From Culex pipiens pallens (Eukaryota; Arthropoda; Insecta; Diptera; Culicidae), in NCBI RefSeq assembly GCF_016801865.2, contig NC_068938.1, positions 199,371,077 through 199,435,076 of the forward strand: a DNA stretch of 64,000 nucleotides, written 5' to 3'. The position numbers and the translations under genes are program-made. The notes below the pieces were generated by a model. It searched no databases and was not told the origin of the DNA. It saw nothing but the letters and a program-made list of their open reading frames with translations. Positions 1-13,600 of this stretch are shown here, piece by piece (position 1 is the stretch's first letter; every line of letters starts with the position of its first letter).

Positions 1-784
1 CCCTCACATCGCAAAACATTCCCCACTTGAGTAATTCAATCAATACTCATCATCGACACAACCCACCCAGTCCTACCACCAACCCCGATGCCATTTTCTA
101 TCAATTGCGCGAAAATGCACCAGGAAAACTCTTCTTCCTTCCGGCGCCGTGAACATGCAAACATATTGACGTAATGAAATCATCCTTGAAAAGCAAGTTT
201 TCCATACAAGTACACACTCGCAAAGTTCTTCGGTAAACACTTTCACACGACACGACACGCTGATCAACTCTATCGACGGTGCAATGCAAGTAGGCTATGA
301 CGAGGCATGATGTGGCGTAAATTGTGGAACCGAAATGCCATTCCTTCGAAGGCGGTTGTATTAAGGTAGAAATGCAGATTGTTAAACTCAATTTAAATAC
401 CCAATATAAAATACAAAAGCAGTACAAAACTTAGTTAAATTAAGATCCAGTCTCAAAAAGTACATCACTTAAGTGACAATATCACTTAAGACATTTTAGA
501 CTTCAAAGATAGGTCGGAGGTGGATCCGAACGTTGTTTACAAACAAATGAAAGATATACAGGTTCAAAAAGATACATAAATATCACTTGAGTGGTCATAA
601 CTAGAGACAGGGTTACCAGATACCTCAGTGAAAAAGGCAAAACGAGAAGAGAACATCATCAAACAAGAATATCAAAGGTTGTTGAATACATGAATAGAAG
701 GATTGAAAAAAACAACACGAAATAAAATCGAATAAAAAACTAAAGCAATCATATAAGACAACATCAAAAGAGTAAAGATTTATC
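1..784. other. Left-edge non-coding DNA, no recognisable gene
   Basis: This stretch before element A is AT-rich towards its right end and holds only short open frames with no protein-like character. Two copies of the motif CACTTAAG occur near 465-490, one inside the palindrome CACTTAAGTG. I see no repeat shared with the rest of the window and no splice-site pattern. It is probably intergenic or intronic. Confidence 0.5.
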
Positions 785-790
785 TTTTTT

Positions 791-804
791 GACGAAGAAC
801 TTCG
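791..804 (+). repeat. 5' sub-terminal inverted repeat, copy A
   Basis: GACGAAGAACTTCG begins immediately after the T run. With the next two bases it also folds on itself (GACGAAG, AA loop, CTTCGTC). The same 14-mer is found inverted at 16108-16121. A second small hairpin, ATTTCGC-GGA-GCGAAAT, lies at 837-853. Confidence 0.8.
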
Positions 805-1195
805 TCTTAGGGCTCTATACAGGGTAGCAATCCAAAATTTCGCGGAGCGAAATGTAACGAAAAGAAAATAAACGCGACTGCAAGATTTGTAACATTAATA
901 TCTCAGCTCCTGTTCAACACACGTAAAAGTGGTACCCACCAAACGAAAGGGGAGATTTCACGCATTCTTACTATACCTAATTAATGGCCATGAAATTTAG
1001 TTAAAGCACTTAAAAACTGAGTTTAAATTAATAAAACTGCTTCCACACAGCAAGCAAGCACGCACACAACACACACACGCGCACACTCTCTCTCTTGACT
1101 CCGCCCCCAATGCTTTGCCCTGCGTTTGGCCTTGACACAATTTGGCGATTTTTTCCTTTTGTGCTGCTGCTTCGCCAAACGCCAAAACGATTTGA

Positions 1196-1204
1196 TATAA
1201 AAGG
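1196..1204 (+). promoter_or_regulatory. TATA-box-like motif upstream of the satellite, copy A
   Basis: TATAAAAGG is a strong match to the metazoan TATA box. A plausible start site (TCAAGG, A at 1223) lies 27 bp downstream, and the satellite follows about 400 bp later. The motif is retained in B (25108-25116) and C (43350-43358). Whether it drives transcription is inference. Confidence 0.4.
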
Positions 1205-1607
1205 AGGTGCCGATCCAAAATCAAGGCAAATCAATTTTGGACGCCGACCTGGAAGGAGCTCCTGCTGCTGCTGATGCTGGACCGAGGAGGAAACCAGCCA
1301 CGAAGAATCCACGATCGGACGACGTTGCTATGGAGATTTTGCGGGACGGAACCAAGGAAGGACGCGCGGGGTGACGGATTTCACAGCTCGGCGAGCTGCC
1401 TTCACCCCGCTCCCCCAAACCGGTGACGGATTTCACAGCTCGAGGTAGCTGCTGCTCGTGATCCTTTATCAAACCTGTTCTTACCATCCGGGTTGAGGAA
1501 GCGGCCGGATTTCGTGCATCGTGTTTGCCATGGAGGCACGGAACCGAGGAAGGACGCGAGGGGTGACGGAATCCACAGCTACACAGAAAGCTGATCTCTC
1601 TTTGACA

Positions 1608-4600
1608 AATTTGACAGTTCGGCAGTAGTGGCCACCACCTGGAGTGGCCGCAGGCCCCGGGGATGTTCCGATAAGGGGACATTTGCGGAACCATAAGAGT
1701 GGGGGCAACATGGGTATCAAACTTTAGGTATTTTGATACTGGACATGAAATTTGACATTTTGGCAGTAGTGGCCACCATCTGGAGTGGCCGGAGGCCCCG
1801 GGGATGTTCCGATAAGGGGACATTTGCGGAACCATAAGAGTGGGGGCAATATGGGTATCAAACTTTAGGGATTTTGATACTGGACATGAAATTTGACATT
1901 TTGGCAGTAGTGGCCACCACCTGGAGTGGCCGCAGGCCCCGGGGATGTTCCGATAAGGGGACATTTGCGGAACCATAAGAGTGGGGGCAATATGGGTATC
2001 AAACTTTAGGGATTTTGATACTGGACATGAAATTTGACATTTTGGCAGTAGTGGCCACCACCTGGAGTGGCCGCAGGCCCCGGGGATGTTCCGATAGGGG
2101 GACATTTGCGGAACCATAAGAGTTTGGGCAATATGGGTATCAAACTTTAGGGATTTTGATACTGGACATGAAATTTGACATTTTGGCAGTAGTGGCCACC
2201 ACCTGGAGTGGCCGCAGGCCCCGGGGATGTTCCGATAAGGGGACATTTGAGGAACCATAAGAGTGGGGGCAATATGGGTATCAAACTTTAGAGATTTTGA
2301 TACTGGACATGAAATTTGACATTTTGGCAGTAGTGGCCACCACCTGGAGTGGCCGCAGGCCCCGGGGATGTTCCGATAAGGGGACATTTGCGGAACCATA
2401 AGAGTTGAGGCAATATGGGTATCAAACTTTAGGGATTTTGATACTGGACATGAAATTTGACATTTTGGCAGTAGTGGCCACCACCTGGAGTGGCCGCAGG
2501 CCCCGGGGATGTTCCGATAAGGGGACATTTGCGGAACCATAAGAGTTGGGGCAATATGGGTATCAAACTTTAGGGATTTTGATACTGGACATGAAATTTG
2601 ACATTTTGGCAGTAGTGGCCACCACCTGGAGTGGCCGCAGGCCCCGGGGATGTTCCGATAGGGGGACATTTGCGGAACCATAAGAGTTTGGGCAATATGG
2701 GTATCAAACTTTAGGGATTTTGATACTGGACATGAAATTTGACATTTTGGCAGTAGTGGCCACCACCTGGAGTGGCCGCAGGCCCCGGGGATGTTCCGAT
2801 AAGGGGACATTTGCGGAACCATAAGAGTGGGGGCAATATGGGTATCAAACTTTAGGGATTTTGATACTGGACATGAAATTTGACATTTTGGCAGTAGTGG
2901 CCACCACCTGGAGTGGCCGCAGGCCCCGGGGATGTTCCGATAAGGGGACATTTGCGGAACCATAAGAGTTGGGGCAATATGGGTATCAAACTTTAGGGAT
3001 TTTGATACTGGACATGAAATTTGACATTTTGGCAGTAGTGGCCACCACCTGGAGTGGCCGCAGGCCCCGGGGATGTTCCGATAGGGGGACATTTGCGGAA
3101 CCATAAGAGTTGGGGCAATATGGGTATCAAACTTTAGGGATTTTGATACTGGACATGAAATTTGACATTTTGGCAGTAGTGGCCACCACCTGGAGTGGCC
3201 GCAGGCCCCGGGGATGTTCCGATAAGGGGACATTTGCGGAACCATAAGAGTTGGGGCAATATGGGTATCAAACTTTAGGGATTTTGATACTGGACATGAA
3301 ATTTGACATTTTGGCAGTAGTGGCCACCACCTGGAGTGGCCGCAGGCCCCGGGGATGTTCCGATAGGGGGACATTTGCGGAACCATAAGAGTTGGGGCAA
3401 TATGGGTATCAAACTTTAGGGATTTTGATACTGGACATGAAATTTGACATTTTGGCAGTAGTGGCCACCACCTGGAGTGGCCGCAGGCCCCGGGGATGTT
3501 CCGATAAGGGGACATTTGCGGAACCATAAGAGTTGGGGCAATATGGGTATCAAACTTTAGGGATTTTGATACTGGACATGAAATTTGACATTTTGGCAGT
3601 AGTGGCCACCACCTGGAGTGGCCGCAGGCCCCGGGGATGTTCCGATAAGGGGACATTTGCGGAACCATAAGAGTTGGGGCAATATGGGTATCAAACTTTA
3701 GGGATTTTGATACTGGACATGAAATTTGACATTTTGGCAGTAGTGGCCACCACCTGGAGTGGCCGCAGGCCCCGGGGATGTTCCGATAAGGGGACATTTG
3801 CGGAACCATAAGAGTTGGGGCAATATGGGTATCAAACTTTAGGGATTTTGATACTGGACATGAAATTTGACATTTTGGCAGTAGTGGCCACCACCTGGAG
3901 TGGCCGCAGGCCCCGGGGATGTTCCGATAAGGGGACATTTGCGGAACCATAAGAGTTGGGGCAATATGGGTATCAAACTTTAGGGATTTTGATACTGGAC
4001 ATGAAATTTGACATTTTGGCAGTAGTGGCCACCACCTGGAGTGGCCGCAGGCCCCGGGGATGTTCCGATAAGGGGACATTTGCGGAACCATAAGAGTGGG
4101 GGCAATATGGGTATCAAACTTTAGGGATTTTGATACTGGACATGAAATTTGACATTTTGGCAGTAGTGGCCACCACCTGGAGTGGCCGCAGGCCCCGGGG
4201 ATGTTCCGATAAGGGGACATTTGCGGAACCATAAGAGTGGGGGCAATATGGGTATCAAACTTTAGGTATTTTGATACTGGACATGAAATTTGACATTTTG
4301 GCAGTAGTGGCCACCACCTGGAGTGGCCGCAGGCCCCGGGGATGTTCCGATAACATTTGCGGAACCATAAGAGTTGGGGCAATATGGGTATCAAACTTTA
4401 GGGATTTTGATACTGGACATGAAATTTGACATTTTGGCAGTAGTGGCCACCACCTGGAGTGGCCGCAGGCCCCGGGGATGTTCCGATAAGGGGACATTTG
4501 CGGAACCATAAGAGTGGGGGCAATATGGGTATCAAACTTTAGGAATTTTGATACTGGACATGAAATTTGACATTTTGGCAGTAGTGGCCACCACCTGGAG

Positions 4601-7600
4601 TGGCCGCAGGCCCCGGGGATGTTCCGATAACATTTGCGGAACCATAAGAGTGGGGGCAATATGGGTATCAAACTTTAGGGATTTTGATACTGGACATGAA
4701 ATTTGACATTTTGGCAGTAGTGGCCACCACCTGGAGTGGCCGCAGGCCCCGGGGATGTTCCGATAAGGGGACATTTGCGGAACCATAAGAGTGGGGGCAA
4801 TATGGGTATCAAACTTTAGGTATTTTGATACTGGACATGAAATTTGACATTTTGGCAGTAGTGGCCACCACCTGGAGTGGCCGCAGGCCCCGGGGATGTT
4901 CCGATAAGGGGACATTTGCGGAACCATAAGAGTGGGGGCAATATGGGTATCAAACTTTAGGGATTTTGATACTGGACATGAAATTTGACATTTTGGCAGT
5001 AGTGGCCACCACCTGGAGTGGCCGCAGGCCCCGGGGATGTTCCGATAAGGGGACATTTGCGGAACCATAAGAGTTGGGGCAATATGGGTATCAAACTTTA
5101 GGGATTTTGATACTGGACATGAAATTTGACATTTTGGCAGTAGTGGCCACCACCTGGAGTGGCCGCAGGCCCCGGGGATGTTCCGATAAGGGGACATTTG
5201 AGGAACCATAAGAGTGGGGGCAATATGGGTATCAAACTTTAGAGATTTTGATACTGGACATGAAATTTGACATTTTGGCAGTAGTGGCCACCACCTGGAG
5301 TGGCCGCAGGCCCCGGGGATGTTCCGATAAGGGGACATTTGCGGAACCATAAGAGTTGGGGCAATATGGGTATCAAACTTTAGGGATTTTGATACTGGAC
5401 ATGAAATTTGACATTTTGGCAGTAGTGGCCACCACCTGGAGTGGCCGCAGGCCCCGGGGATGTTCCGATAAGGGGACATTTGCGGAACCATAAGAGTTTG
5501 GGCAATATGGGTATCAAACTTTAGGGATTTTGATACTGGACATGAAATTTGACATTTTGGCAGTAGTGGCCACCACCTGGAGTGGCCGCAGGCCCCGGGG
5601 ATGTTCCGATAAGGGGACATTTGCGGAACCATAAGAGTTGGGGCAATATGGGTATCAAACTTTAGGGATTTTGATACTGGACATGAAATTTGACATTTTG
5701 GCAGTAGTGGCCACCACCTGGAGTGGCCGCAGGCCCCGGGGATGTTCCGATAAGGGGACATTTGAGGAACCATAAGAGTGGGGGCAATATGGGTATCAAA
5801 CTTTAGAGATTTTGATACTGGACATGAAATTTGACATTTTGGCAGTAGTGGCCACCACCTGGAGTGGCCGCAGGCCCCGGGGATGTTCCGATAAGGGGAC
5901 ATTTGCGGAACCATAAGAGTGGGGGCAATATGGGTATCAAACTTTAGAGATTTTGATACTGGACATGAAATTTGACATTTTGGCAGTAGTGGCCACCACC
6001 TGGAGTGGCCGCAGGCCCCGGGGATGTTCCGATAAGGGGACATTTGCGGAACCATAAGAGTTGGGGCAATATGGGTATCAAACTTTAGGGATTTTGATAC
6101 TGGACATGAAATTTGACATTTTGGCAGTAGTGGCCACCACCTGGAGTGGCCGCAGGCCCCGGGGATGTTCCGATAAGGGGACATTTGCGGAACCATAAGA
6201 GTTGGGGCAATATGGGTATCAAACTTTAGGGATTTTGATACTGGACATGAAATTTGACATTTTGGCAGTAGTGGCCACCACCTGGAGTGGCCGCAGGCCC
6301 CGGGGATGTTCCGATAAGGGGACATTTGCGGAACCATAAGAGTTGGGGCAATATGGGTATCAAACTTTAGGGATTTTGATACTGGACATGAAATTTGACA
6401 TTTTGGCAGTAGTGGCCACCACCTGGAGTGGCCGCAGGCCCCGGGGATGTTCCGATAAGGGGACATTTGAGGAACCATAAGAGTTGGGGCAATATGGGTA
6501 TCAAACTTTAGGGATTTTGATACTGGACATGAAATTTGACATTTTGGCAGTAGTGGCCACCACCTGGAGTGGCCGCAGGCCCCGGGGATGTTCCGATAAG
6601 GGGACATTTGCGGAACCATAAGAGTTGGGGCAATATGGGTATCAAACTTTAGGGATTTTGATACTGGACATGAAATTTGACATTTTGGCAGTAGTGGCCA
6701 CCACCTGGAGTGGCCGCAGGCCCGGGGATGTTCCGATAAGGGGACATTTGCGGAACCATAAGAGTTGGGGCAATATGGGTATCAAACTTTAGGGATTTTG
6801 ATACTGGACATGAAATTTGACATTTTGGCAGTAGTGGCCACCACCTGGAGTGGCCGCAGGCCCCGGGGATGTTCCGATAAGGGGACATTTGCGGAACCAT
6901 AAGAGTTGGGGCAATATGGGTATCAAACTTTAGGGATTTTGATACTGGACATGAAATTTGACATTTTGGCAGTAGTGGCCACCACCTGGAGTGGCCGCAG
7001 GCCCCGGGGATGTTCCGATAGGGGGACATTTGCGGAACCATAAGAGTTGGGGCAATATGGGTATCAAACTTTAGGGATTTTGATACTGGACATGAAATTT
7101 GACATTTTGGCAGTAGTGGCCACCACCTGGAGTGGCCGCAGGCCCCGGGGATGTTCCGATAAGGGGACATTTGCGGAACCATAAGAGTGGGGGCAATATG
7201 GGTATCAAACTTTAGAGATTTTGATACTGGACATGAAATTTGACATTTTGGCAGTAGTGGCCACCACCTGGAGTGGCCGCAGGCCCCGGGGATGTTCCGA
7301 TAAGGGGACATTTGCGGAACCATAAGAGTTGGGGCAATATGGGTATCAAACTTTAGGGATTTTGATACTGGACATGAAATTTGACATTTTGGCAGTAGTG
7401 GCCACCACCTGGAGTGGCCGCAGGCCCCGGGGATGTTCCGATAGGGGGACATTTGCGGAACCATAAGAGTTGGGGCAATATGGGTATCAAACTTTAGGGA
7501 TTTTGATACTGGACATGAAATTTGACATTTTGGCAGTAGTGGCCACCACCTGGAGTGGCCGCAGGCCCCGGGGATGTTCCGATAAGGGGACATTTGCGGA

Positions 7601-10600
7601 ACCATAAGAGTTGGGGCAATATGGGTATCAAACTTTAGGGATTTTGATACTGGACATGAAATTTGACATTTTGGCAGTAGTGGCCACCACCTGGAGTGGC
7701 CGCAGGCCCCGGGGATGTTCCGATAAGGGGACATTTGCGGAACCATAAGAGTGGGGGCAATATGGGTATCAAACTTTAGAGATTTTGATACTGGACATGA
7801 AATTTGACATTTTGGCAGTAGTGGCCACCACCTGGAGTGGCCGCAGGCCCCGGGGATGTTCCGATAAGGGGACATTTGCGGAACCATAAGAGTGGGGGCA
7901 ATATGGGTATCAAACTTTAGGTATTTTGATACTGGACATGAAATTTGACATTTTGGCAGTAGTGGCCACCACCTGGAGTGGCCGCAGGCCCCGGGGATGT
8001 TCCGATAACATTTGCGGAACCATAAGAGTTGGGGCAATATGGGTATCAAACTTTAGGGATTTTGATACTGGACATGAAATTTGACATTTTGGCAGTAGTG
8101 GCCACCACCTGGAGTGGCCGCAGGCCCCGGGGATGTTCCGATAAGGGGACATTTGCGGAACCATAAGAGTGGGGGCAATATGGGTATCAAACTTTAGGGA
8201 TTTTGATACTGGACATGAAATTTGACATTTTGGCAGTAGTGGCCACCACCTGGAGTGGCCGCAGGCCCCGGGGATGTTCCGATAACATTTGCGGAACCAT
8301 AAGAGTGGGGGCAATATGGGTATCAAACTTTAGGGATTTTGATACTGGACATGAAATTTGACATTTTGGCAGTAGTGGCCACCACCTGGAGTGGCCGCAG
8401 GCCCCGGGGATGTTCCGATAAGGGGACATTTGCGGAACCATAAGAGTGGGGGCAATATGGGTATCAAACTTTAGGTATTTTGATACTGGACATGAAATTT
8501 GACATTTTGGCAGTAGTGGCCACCACCTGGAGTGGCCGCAGGCCCCGGGGATGTTCCGATAAGGGGACATTTGCGGAACCATAAGAGTGGGGGCAATATG
8601 GGTATCAAACTTTAGGGATTTTGATACTGGACATGAAATTTGACATTTTGGCAGTAGTGGCCACCACCTGGAGTGGCCGCAGGCCCCGGGGATGTTCCGA
8701 TAAGGGGACATTTGCGGAACCATAAGAGTTGGGGCAATATGGGTATCAAACTTTAGGGATTTTGATACTGGACATGAAATTTGACATTTTGGCAGTAGTG
8801 GCCACCACCTGGAGTGGCCGCAGGCCCCGGGGATGTTCCGATAAGGGGACATTTGCGGAACCATAAGAGTGGGGGCAATATGGGTATCAAACTTTAGAGA
8901 TTTTGATACTGGACATGAAATTTGACATTTTGGCAGTAGTGGCCACCACCTGGAGTGGCCGCAGGCCCCGGGGATGTTCCGATAAGGGGACATTTGCGGA
9001 ACCATAAGAGTTGGGGCAATATGGGTATCAAACTTTAGGGATTTTGATACTGGACATGAAATTTGACATTTTGGCAGTAGTGGCCACCACCTGGAGTGGC
9101 CGCAGGCCCCGGGGATGTTCCGATAGGGGGACATTTGCGGAACCATAAGAGTTGGGGCAATATGGGTATCAAACTTTAGGGATTTTGATACTGGACATGA
9201 AATTTGACATTTTGGCAGTAGTGGCCACCACCTGGAGTGGCCGCAGGCCCCGGGGATGTTCCGATAAGGGGACATTTGCGGAACCATAAGAGTTGGGGCA
9301 ATATGGGTATCAAACTTTAGGGATTTTGATACTGGACATGAAATTTGACATTTTGGCAGTAGTGGCCACCACCTGGAGTGGCCGCAGGCCCCGGGGATGT
9401 TCCGATAAGGGGACATTTGAGGAACCATAAGAGTGGGGGCAATATGGGTATCAAACTTTAGAGATTTTGATACTGGACATGAAATTTGACATTTTGGCAG
9501 TAGTGGCCACCACCTGGAGTGGCCGCAGGCCCCGGGGATGTTCCGATAAGGGGACATTTGCGGAACCATAAGAGTGGGGGCAATATGGGTATCAAACTTT
9601 AGGTATTTTGATACTGGACATGAAATTTGACATTTTGGCAGTAGTGGCCACCACCTGGAGTGGCCGCAGGCCCCGGGGATGTTCCGATAACATTTGCGGA
9701 ACCATAAGAGTTGGGGCAATATGGGTATCAAACTTTAGGGATTTTGATACTGGACATGAAATTTGACATTTTGGCAGTAGTGGCCACCACCTGGAGTGGC
9801 CGCAGGCCCCGGGGATGTTCCGATAAGGGGACATTTGCGGAACCATAAGAGTGGGGGCAATATGGGTATCAAACTTTAGGGATTTTGATACTGGACATGA
9901 AATTTGACATTTTGGCAGTAGTGGCCACCACCTGGAGTGGCCGCAGGCCCCGGGGATGTTCCGATAACATTTGCGGAACCATAAGAGTGGGGGCAATATG
10001 GGTATCAAACTTTAGGGATTTTGATACTGGACATGAAATTTGACATTTTGGCAGTAGTGGCCACCACCTGGAGTGGCCGCAGGCCCCGGGGATGTTCCGA
10101 TAAGGGGACATTTGCGGAACCATAAGAGTGGGGGCAATATGGGTATCAAACTTTAGGGATTTTGATACTGGACATGAAATTTGACATTTTGGCAGTAGTG
10201 GCCACCACCTGGAGTGGCCGCAGGCCCCGGGGATGTTCCGATAAGGGGACATTTGCGGAACCATAAGAGTGGGGGCAATATGGGTATCAAACTTTAGGGA
10301 TTTTGATACTGGACATGAAATTTGACATTTTGGCAGTAGTGGCCACCACCTGGAGTGGCCGCAGGCCCCGGGGATGTTCCGATAAGGGGACATTTGCGGA
10401 ACCATAAGAGTGGGGGCAATATGGGTATCAAACTTTAGGGATTTTGATACTGGACATGAAATTTGACATTTTGGCAGTAGTGGCCACCACCTGGAGTGGC
10501 CGCAGGCCCCGGGGATGTTCCGATAAGGGGACATTTGCGGAACCATAAGAGTGGGGGCAATATGGGTATCAAACTTTAGGGATTTTGATACTGGACATGA

Positions 10601-13600
10601 AATTTGACATTTTGGCAGTAGTGGCCACCACCTGGAGTGGCCGCAGGCCCCGGGGATGTTCCGATAAGGGGACATTTGCGGAACCATAAGAGTGGGGGCA
10701 ATATGGGTATCAAACTTTAGGGATTTTGATACTGGACATGAAATTTGACATTTTGGCAGTAGTGGCCACCACCTGGAGTGGCCGCAGGCCCCGGGGATGT
10801 TCCGATAAGGGGACATTTGCGGAACCATAAGAGTGGGGGCAATATGGGTATCAAACTTTAGGGATTTTGATACTGGACATGAAATTTGACATTTTGGCAG
10901 TAGTGGCCACCACCTGGAGTGGCCGCAGGCCCCGGGGATGTTCCGATAAGGGGACATTTGCGGAACCATAAGAGTTGGGGCAATATGGGTATCAAACTTT
11001 AGGGATTTTGATACTGGACATGAAATTTGACATTTTGGCAGTAGTGGCCACCACCTGGAGTGGCTGCAGGCCCCGGGGATGTTCCGATAAGGGGACATTT
11101 GCGGAACCATAAGAGTTGAGGCAATATGGGTATCAAACTTTAGGGATTTTGATACTGGACATGAAATTTGACATTTTGGCAGTAGTGGCCACCACCTGGA
11201 GTGGCCGCACGCCCCGGGGATGTTCCGATAAGGGGACATTTGCGGAACCATAAGAGTGGGGGCAATATGGGTATCAAACTTTAGGGATTTTGATACTGGA
11301 CATGAAATTTGACATTTTGGCAGTAGTGGCCACCACCTGGAGTGGCCGCAGGCCCCGGGGATGTTCCGATAAGGGGACATTTGCGGAACCATAAGAGTGG
11401 GGGCAATATGGGTATCAAACTTTAGGGATTTTGATACTGGACATGAAATTTGACATTTTGGCAGTGGTGGCCACCACATGGAGTGGCCGCAGGCCCCGGG
11501 GATGTTCCGATAAGGGGACATTTGCGGAACCATAAGAGTGGGGGCAATATGGGTATCAAACTTTAGGGATTTTGATACTGGACATGAAATTTGACATTTT
11601 GGCAGTAGTGGCCACCACCTGGAGTGGCCGCAGGCCCCGGGGGTGTTCCGATAAGGGGACATTTGCGGAACCATAAGAGTGGGGGCAATATGGGTATCAA
11701 ACTTTAGGGATTTTGATACTGGACATGAAATTTGACATTTTGGCAGTAGTGGCCACCACCTGGAGTGGCCGCAGGCCCCGGGGATGTTCCGATAAGGGGA
11801 CATTTGCGGAACCATAAGAGTGGGGGCAATATGGGTATCAAACTTTAGGGATTTTGATACTGGACATGAAATTTGACATTTTGGCAGTAGTGGCCACCAC
11901 CTGGAGTGGCCGCAGGCCCCGGGGATGTTCCGATAAGGGGACATTTGCGGAACCATAAGAGTTGAGGCAATATGGGTATCAAACTTTAGGGATTTTGATA
12001 CTGGACATGAAATTTGACATTTTGGCAGTAGTGGCCACCACCTGGAGTGGCCGCAGGCCCCGGGGATGTTCCGATAAGGGGACATTTGCGGATCCATAAG
12101 AGTGGGGGCAATATGGGTATCAAACTTTAGGGATTTTGATACTGGACATGAAATTTGACATTTTGGCAGTAGTGGCCACCACCTGGAATGGCCGCAGGCC
12201 CCGGGGATGTTCCGATAAGGGGACATTTGCGGAACCATAAGAGTGGGGGCAATATGGGTATCAAACTTTAGGGATTTTGATACTGGACATGAAATTTGAC
12301 ATTTTGGCAGTAGTGGCCACCACCTGGAGTGGCCGCAGGCCCCGGGGATGTTCCGATAAGGGGACATTTGCGGAACCATAAGAGTGGGGGCAATATGGGT
12401 ATCAAACTTTAGGGATTTTGATACTGGACATGAAATTTGACATTTTGGCAGTAGTAGCCACCACCTGGAGTGGCCGCAGGCCCCAGGGATGTTCCGATAA
12501 GGGGACTTTTGCGGAACCATAAGAGTGGGGGCAATATGGGTATCAAACTTTAGGTATTTTGATACTGGACATGAAATTTGACATTTTGGCAGTAGTGGCC
12601 ACCACCTGGAGTGGCCGCAGGCCCCGGGGATGTTCCGATAAGGGGACATTTGCGGAACCATAAGAGTGGGGGCAATATGGGTATCAAACTTTAGGGATTT
12701 TGATACTGGACATGAAATTTGACATTTTGGCAGTAGTGGCCACCACCTGGAGTGGCTGCAGGCCCCGGGGATGTTCCGATAAGGGGACATTTGCGGAACC
12801 ATAAGAGTTGAGGCAATATGGGTATCAAACTTTAGGGATTTTGATACTGGACATGAAATTTGACATTTTGGCAGTAGTGGCCACCACCTGGAGTGGCCGC
12901 ACGCCCCGGGGATGTTCCGATAAGGGGACATTTGCGGAACCATAAGAGTGGGGGCAATATGGGTATCAAACTTTAGGGATTTTGATACTGGACATGAAAT
13001 TTGACATTTTGGCAGTAGTGGCCACCACCTGGAGTGGCCGCAGGCCCCGGGGATGTTCCGATAAGGGGACATTTGCGGAACCATAAGAGTGGGGGCAATA
13101 TGGGTATCAAACTTTAGGGATTTTGATACTGGACATGAAATTTGACATTTTGGCAGTAGTAGCCACCACCTGGAGTGGCCGCAGGCCCCAGGGATGTTCC
13201 GATAAGGGGACTTTTGCGGAACCATAAGAGTGGGGGCAATATGGGTATCAAACTTTAGGTATTTTGATACTGGACATGAAATTTGACATTTTGGCAGTAG
13301 TGGCCACCACCTGGAGTGGCCGCAGGCCCCGGGGATGTTCCGATAAGGGGACATTTGCGGAACCATAAGAGTGGGGGCAATATGGGTATCAAACTTTAGG
13401 GATTTTGATACTGGACATGAAATTTGACATTTTGGCAGTAGTGGCCACCACCTGGAGTGGCTGCAGGCCCCGGGGATGTTCCGATAAGGGGACATTTGCG
13501 GAACCATAAGAGTTGAGGCAATATGGGTATCAAACTTTAGGGATTTTGATACTGGACATGAAATTTGACATTTTGGCAGTAGTGGCCACCACCTGGAGTG

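Larger units (their letters stand above)
791..1607 (+). other. Left flank of element A (5' region before the satellite)
   Basis: This 817-bp segment is repeated essentially unchanged at the start of B and C. It contains a CA/CT-rich tract (about 1055-1095), a TATA-like box (1196-1204) and a GC-rich second half. That half repeats the motif GGAACC(A/G)AGGAAGGACGCG (about 1350 and 1538) and the motif GACGGATTTCACAGCTCG (1382-1399 and 1425-1442). A perfect short palindrome, CAGCTCGGCGAGCTG, lies near 1385. A 50-codon open frame starts at ATG 1274 and ends at TGA 1424-1426; it has no recognisable domain. The flank passes into the array at about 1607, where the sequence becomes satellite-like. Confidence 0.7.

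Noticed and set aside
997..1312. Minus-strand ORFs of 75 and 94 codons in the left flank (also in B and C)
   Set aside because: They read through CA/CT-rich and CTG-rich DNA, giving biased composition (for example VCACVCCVRACLLC), and have no support beyond being open.
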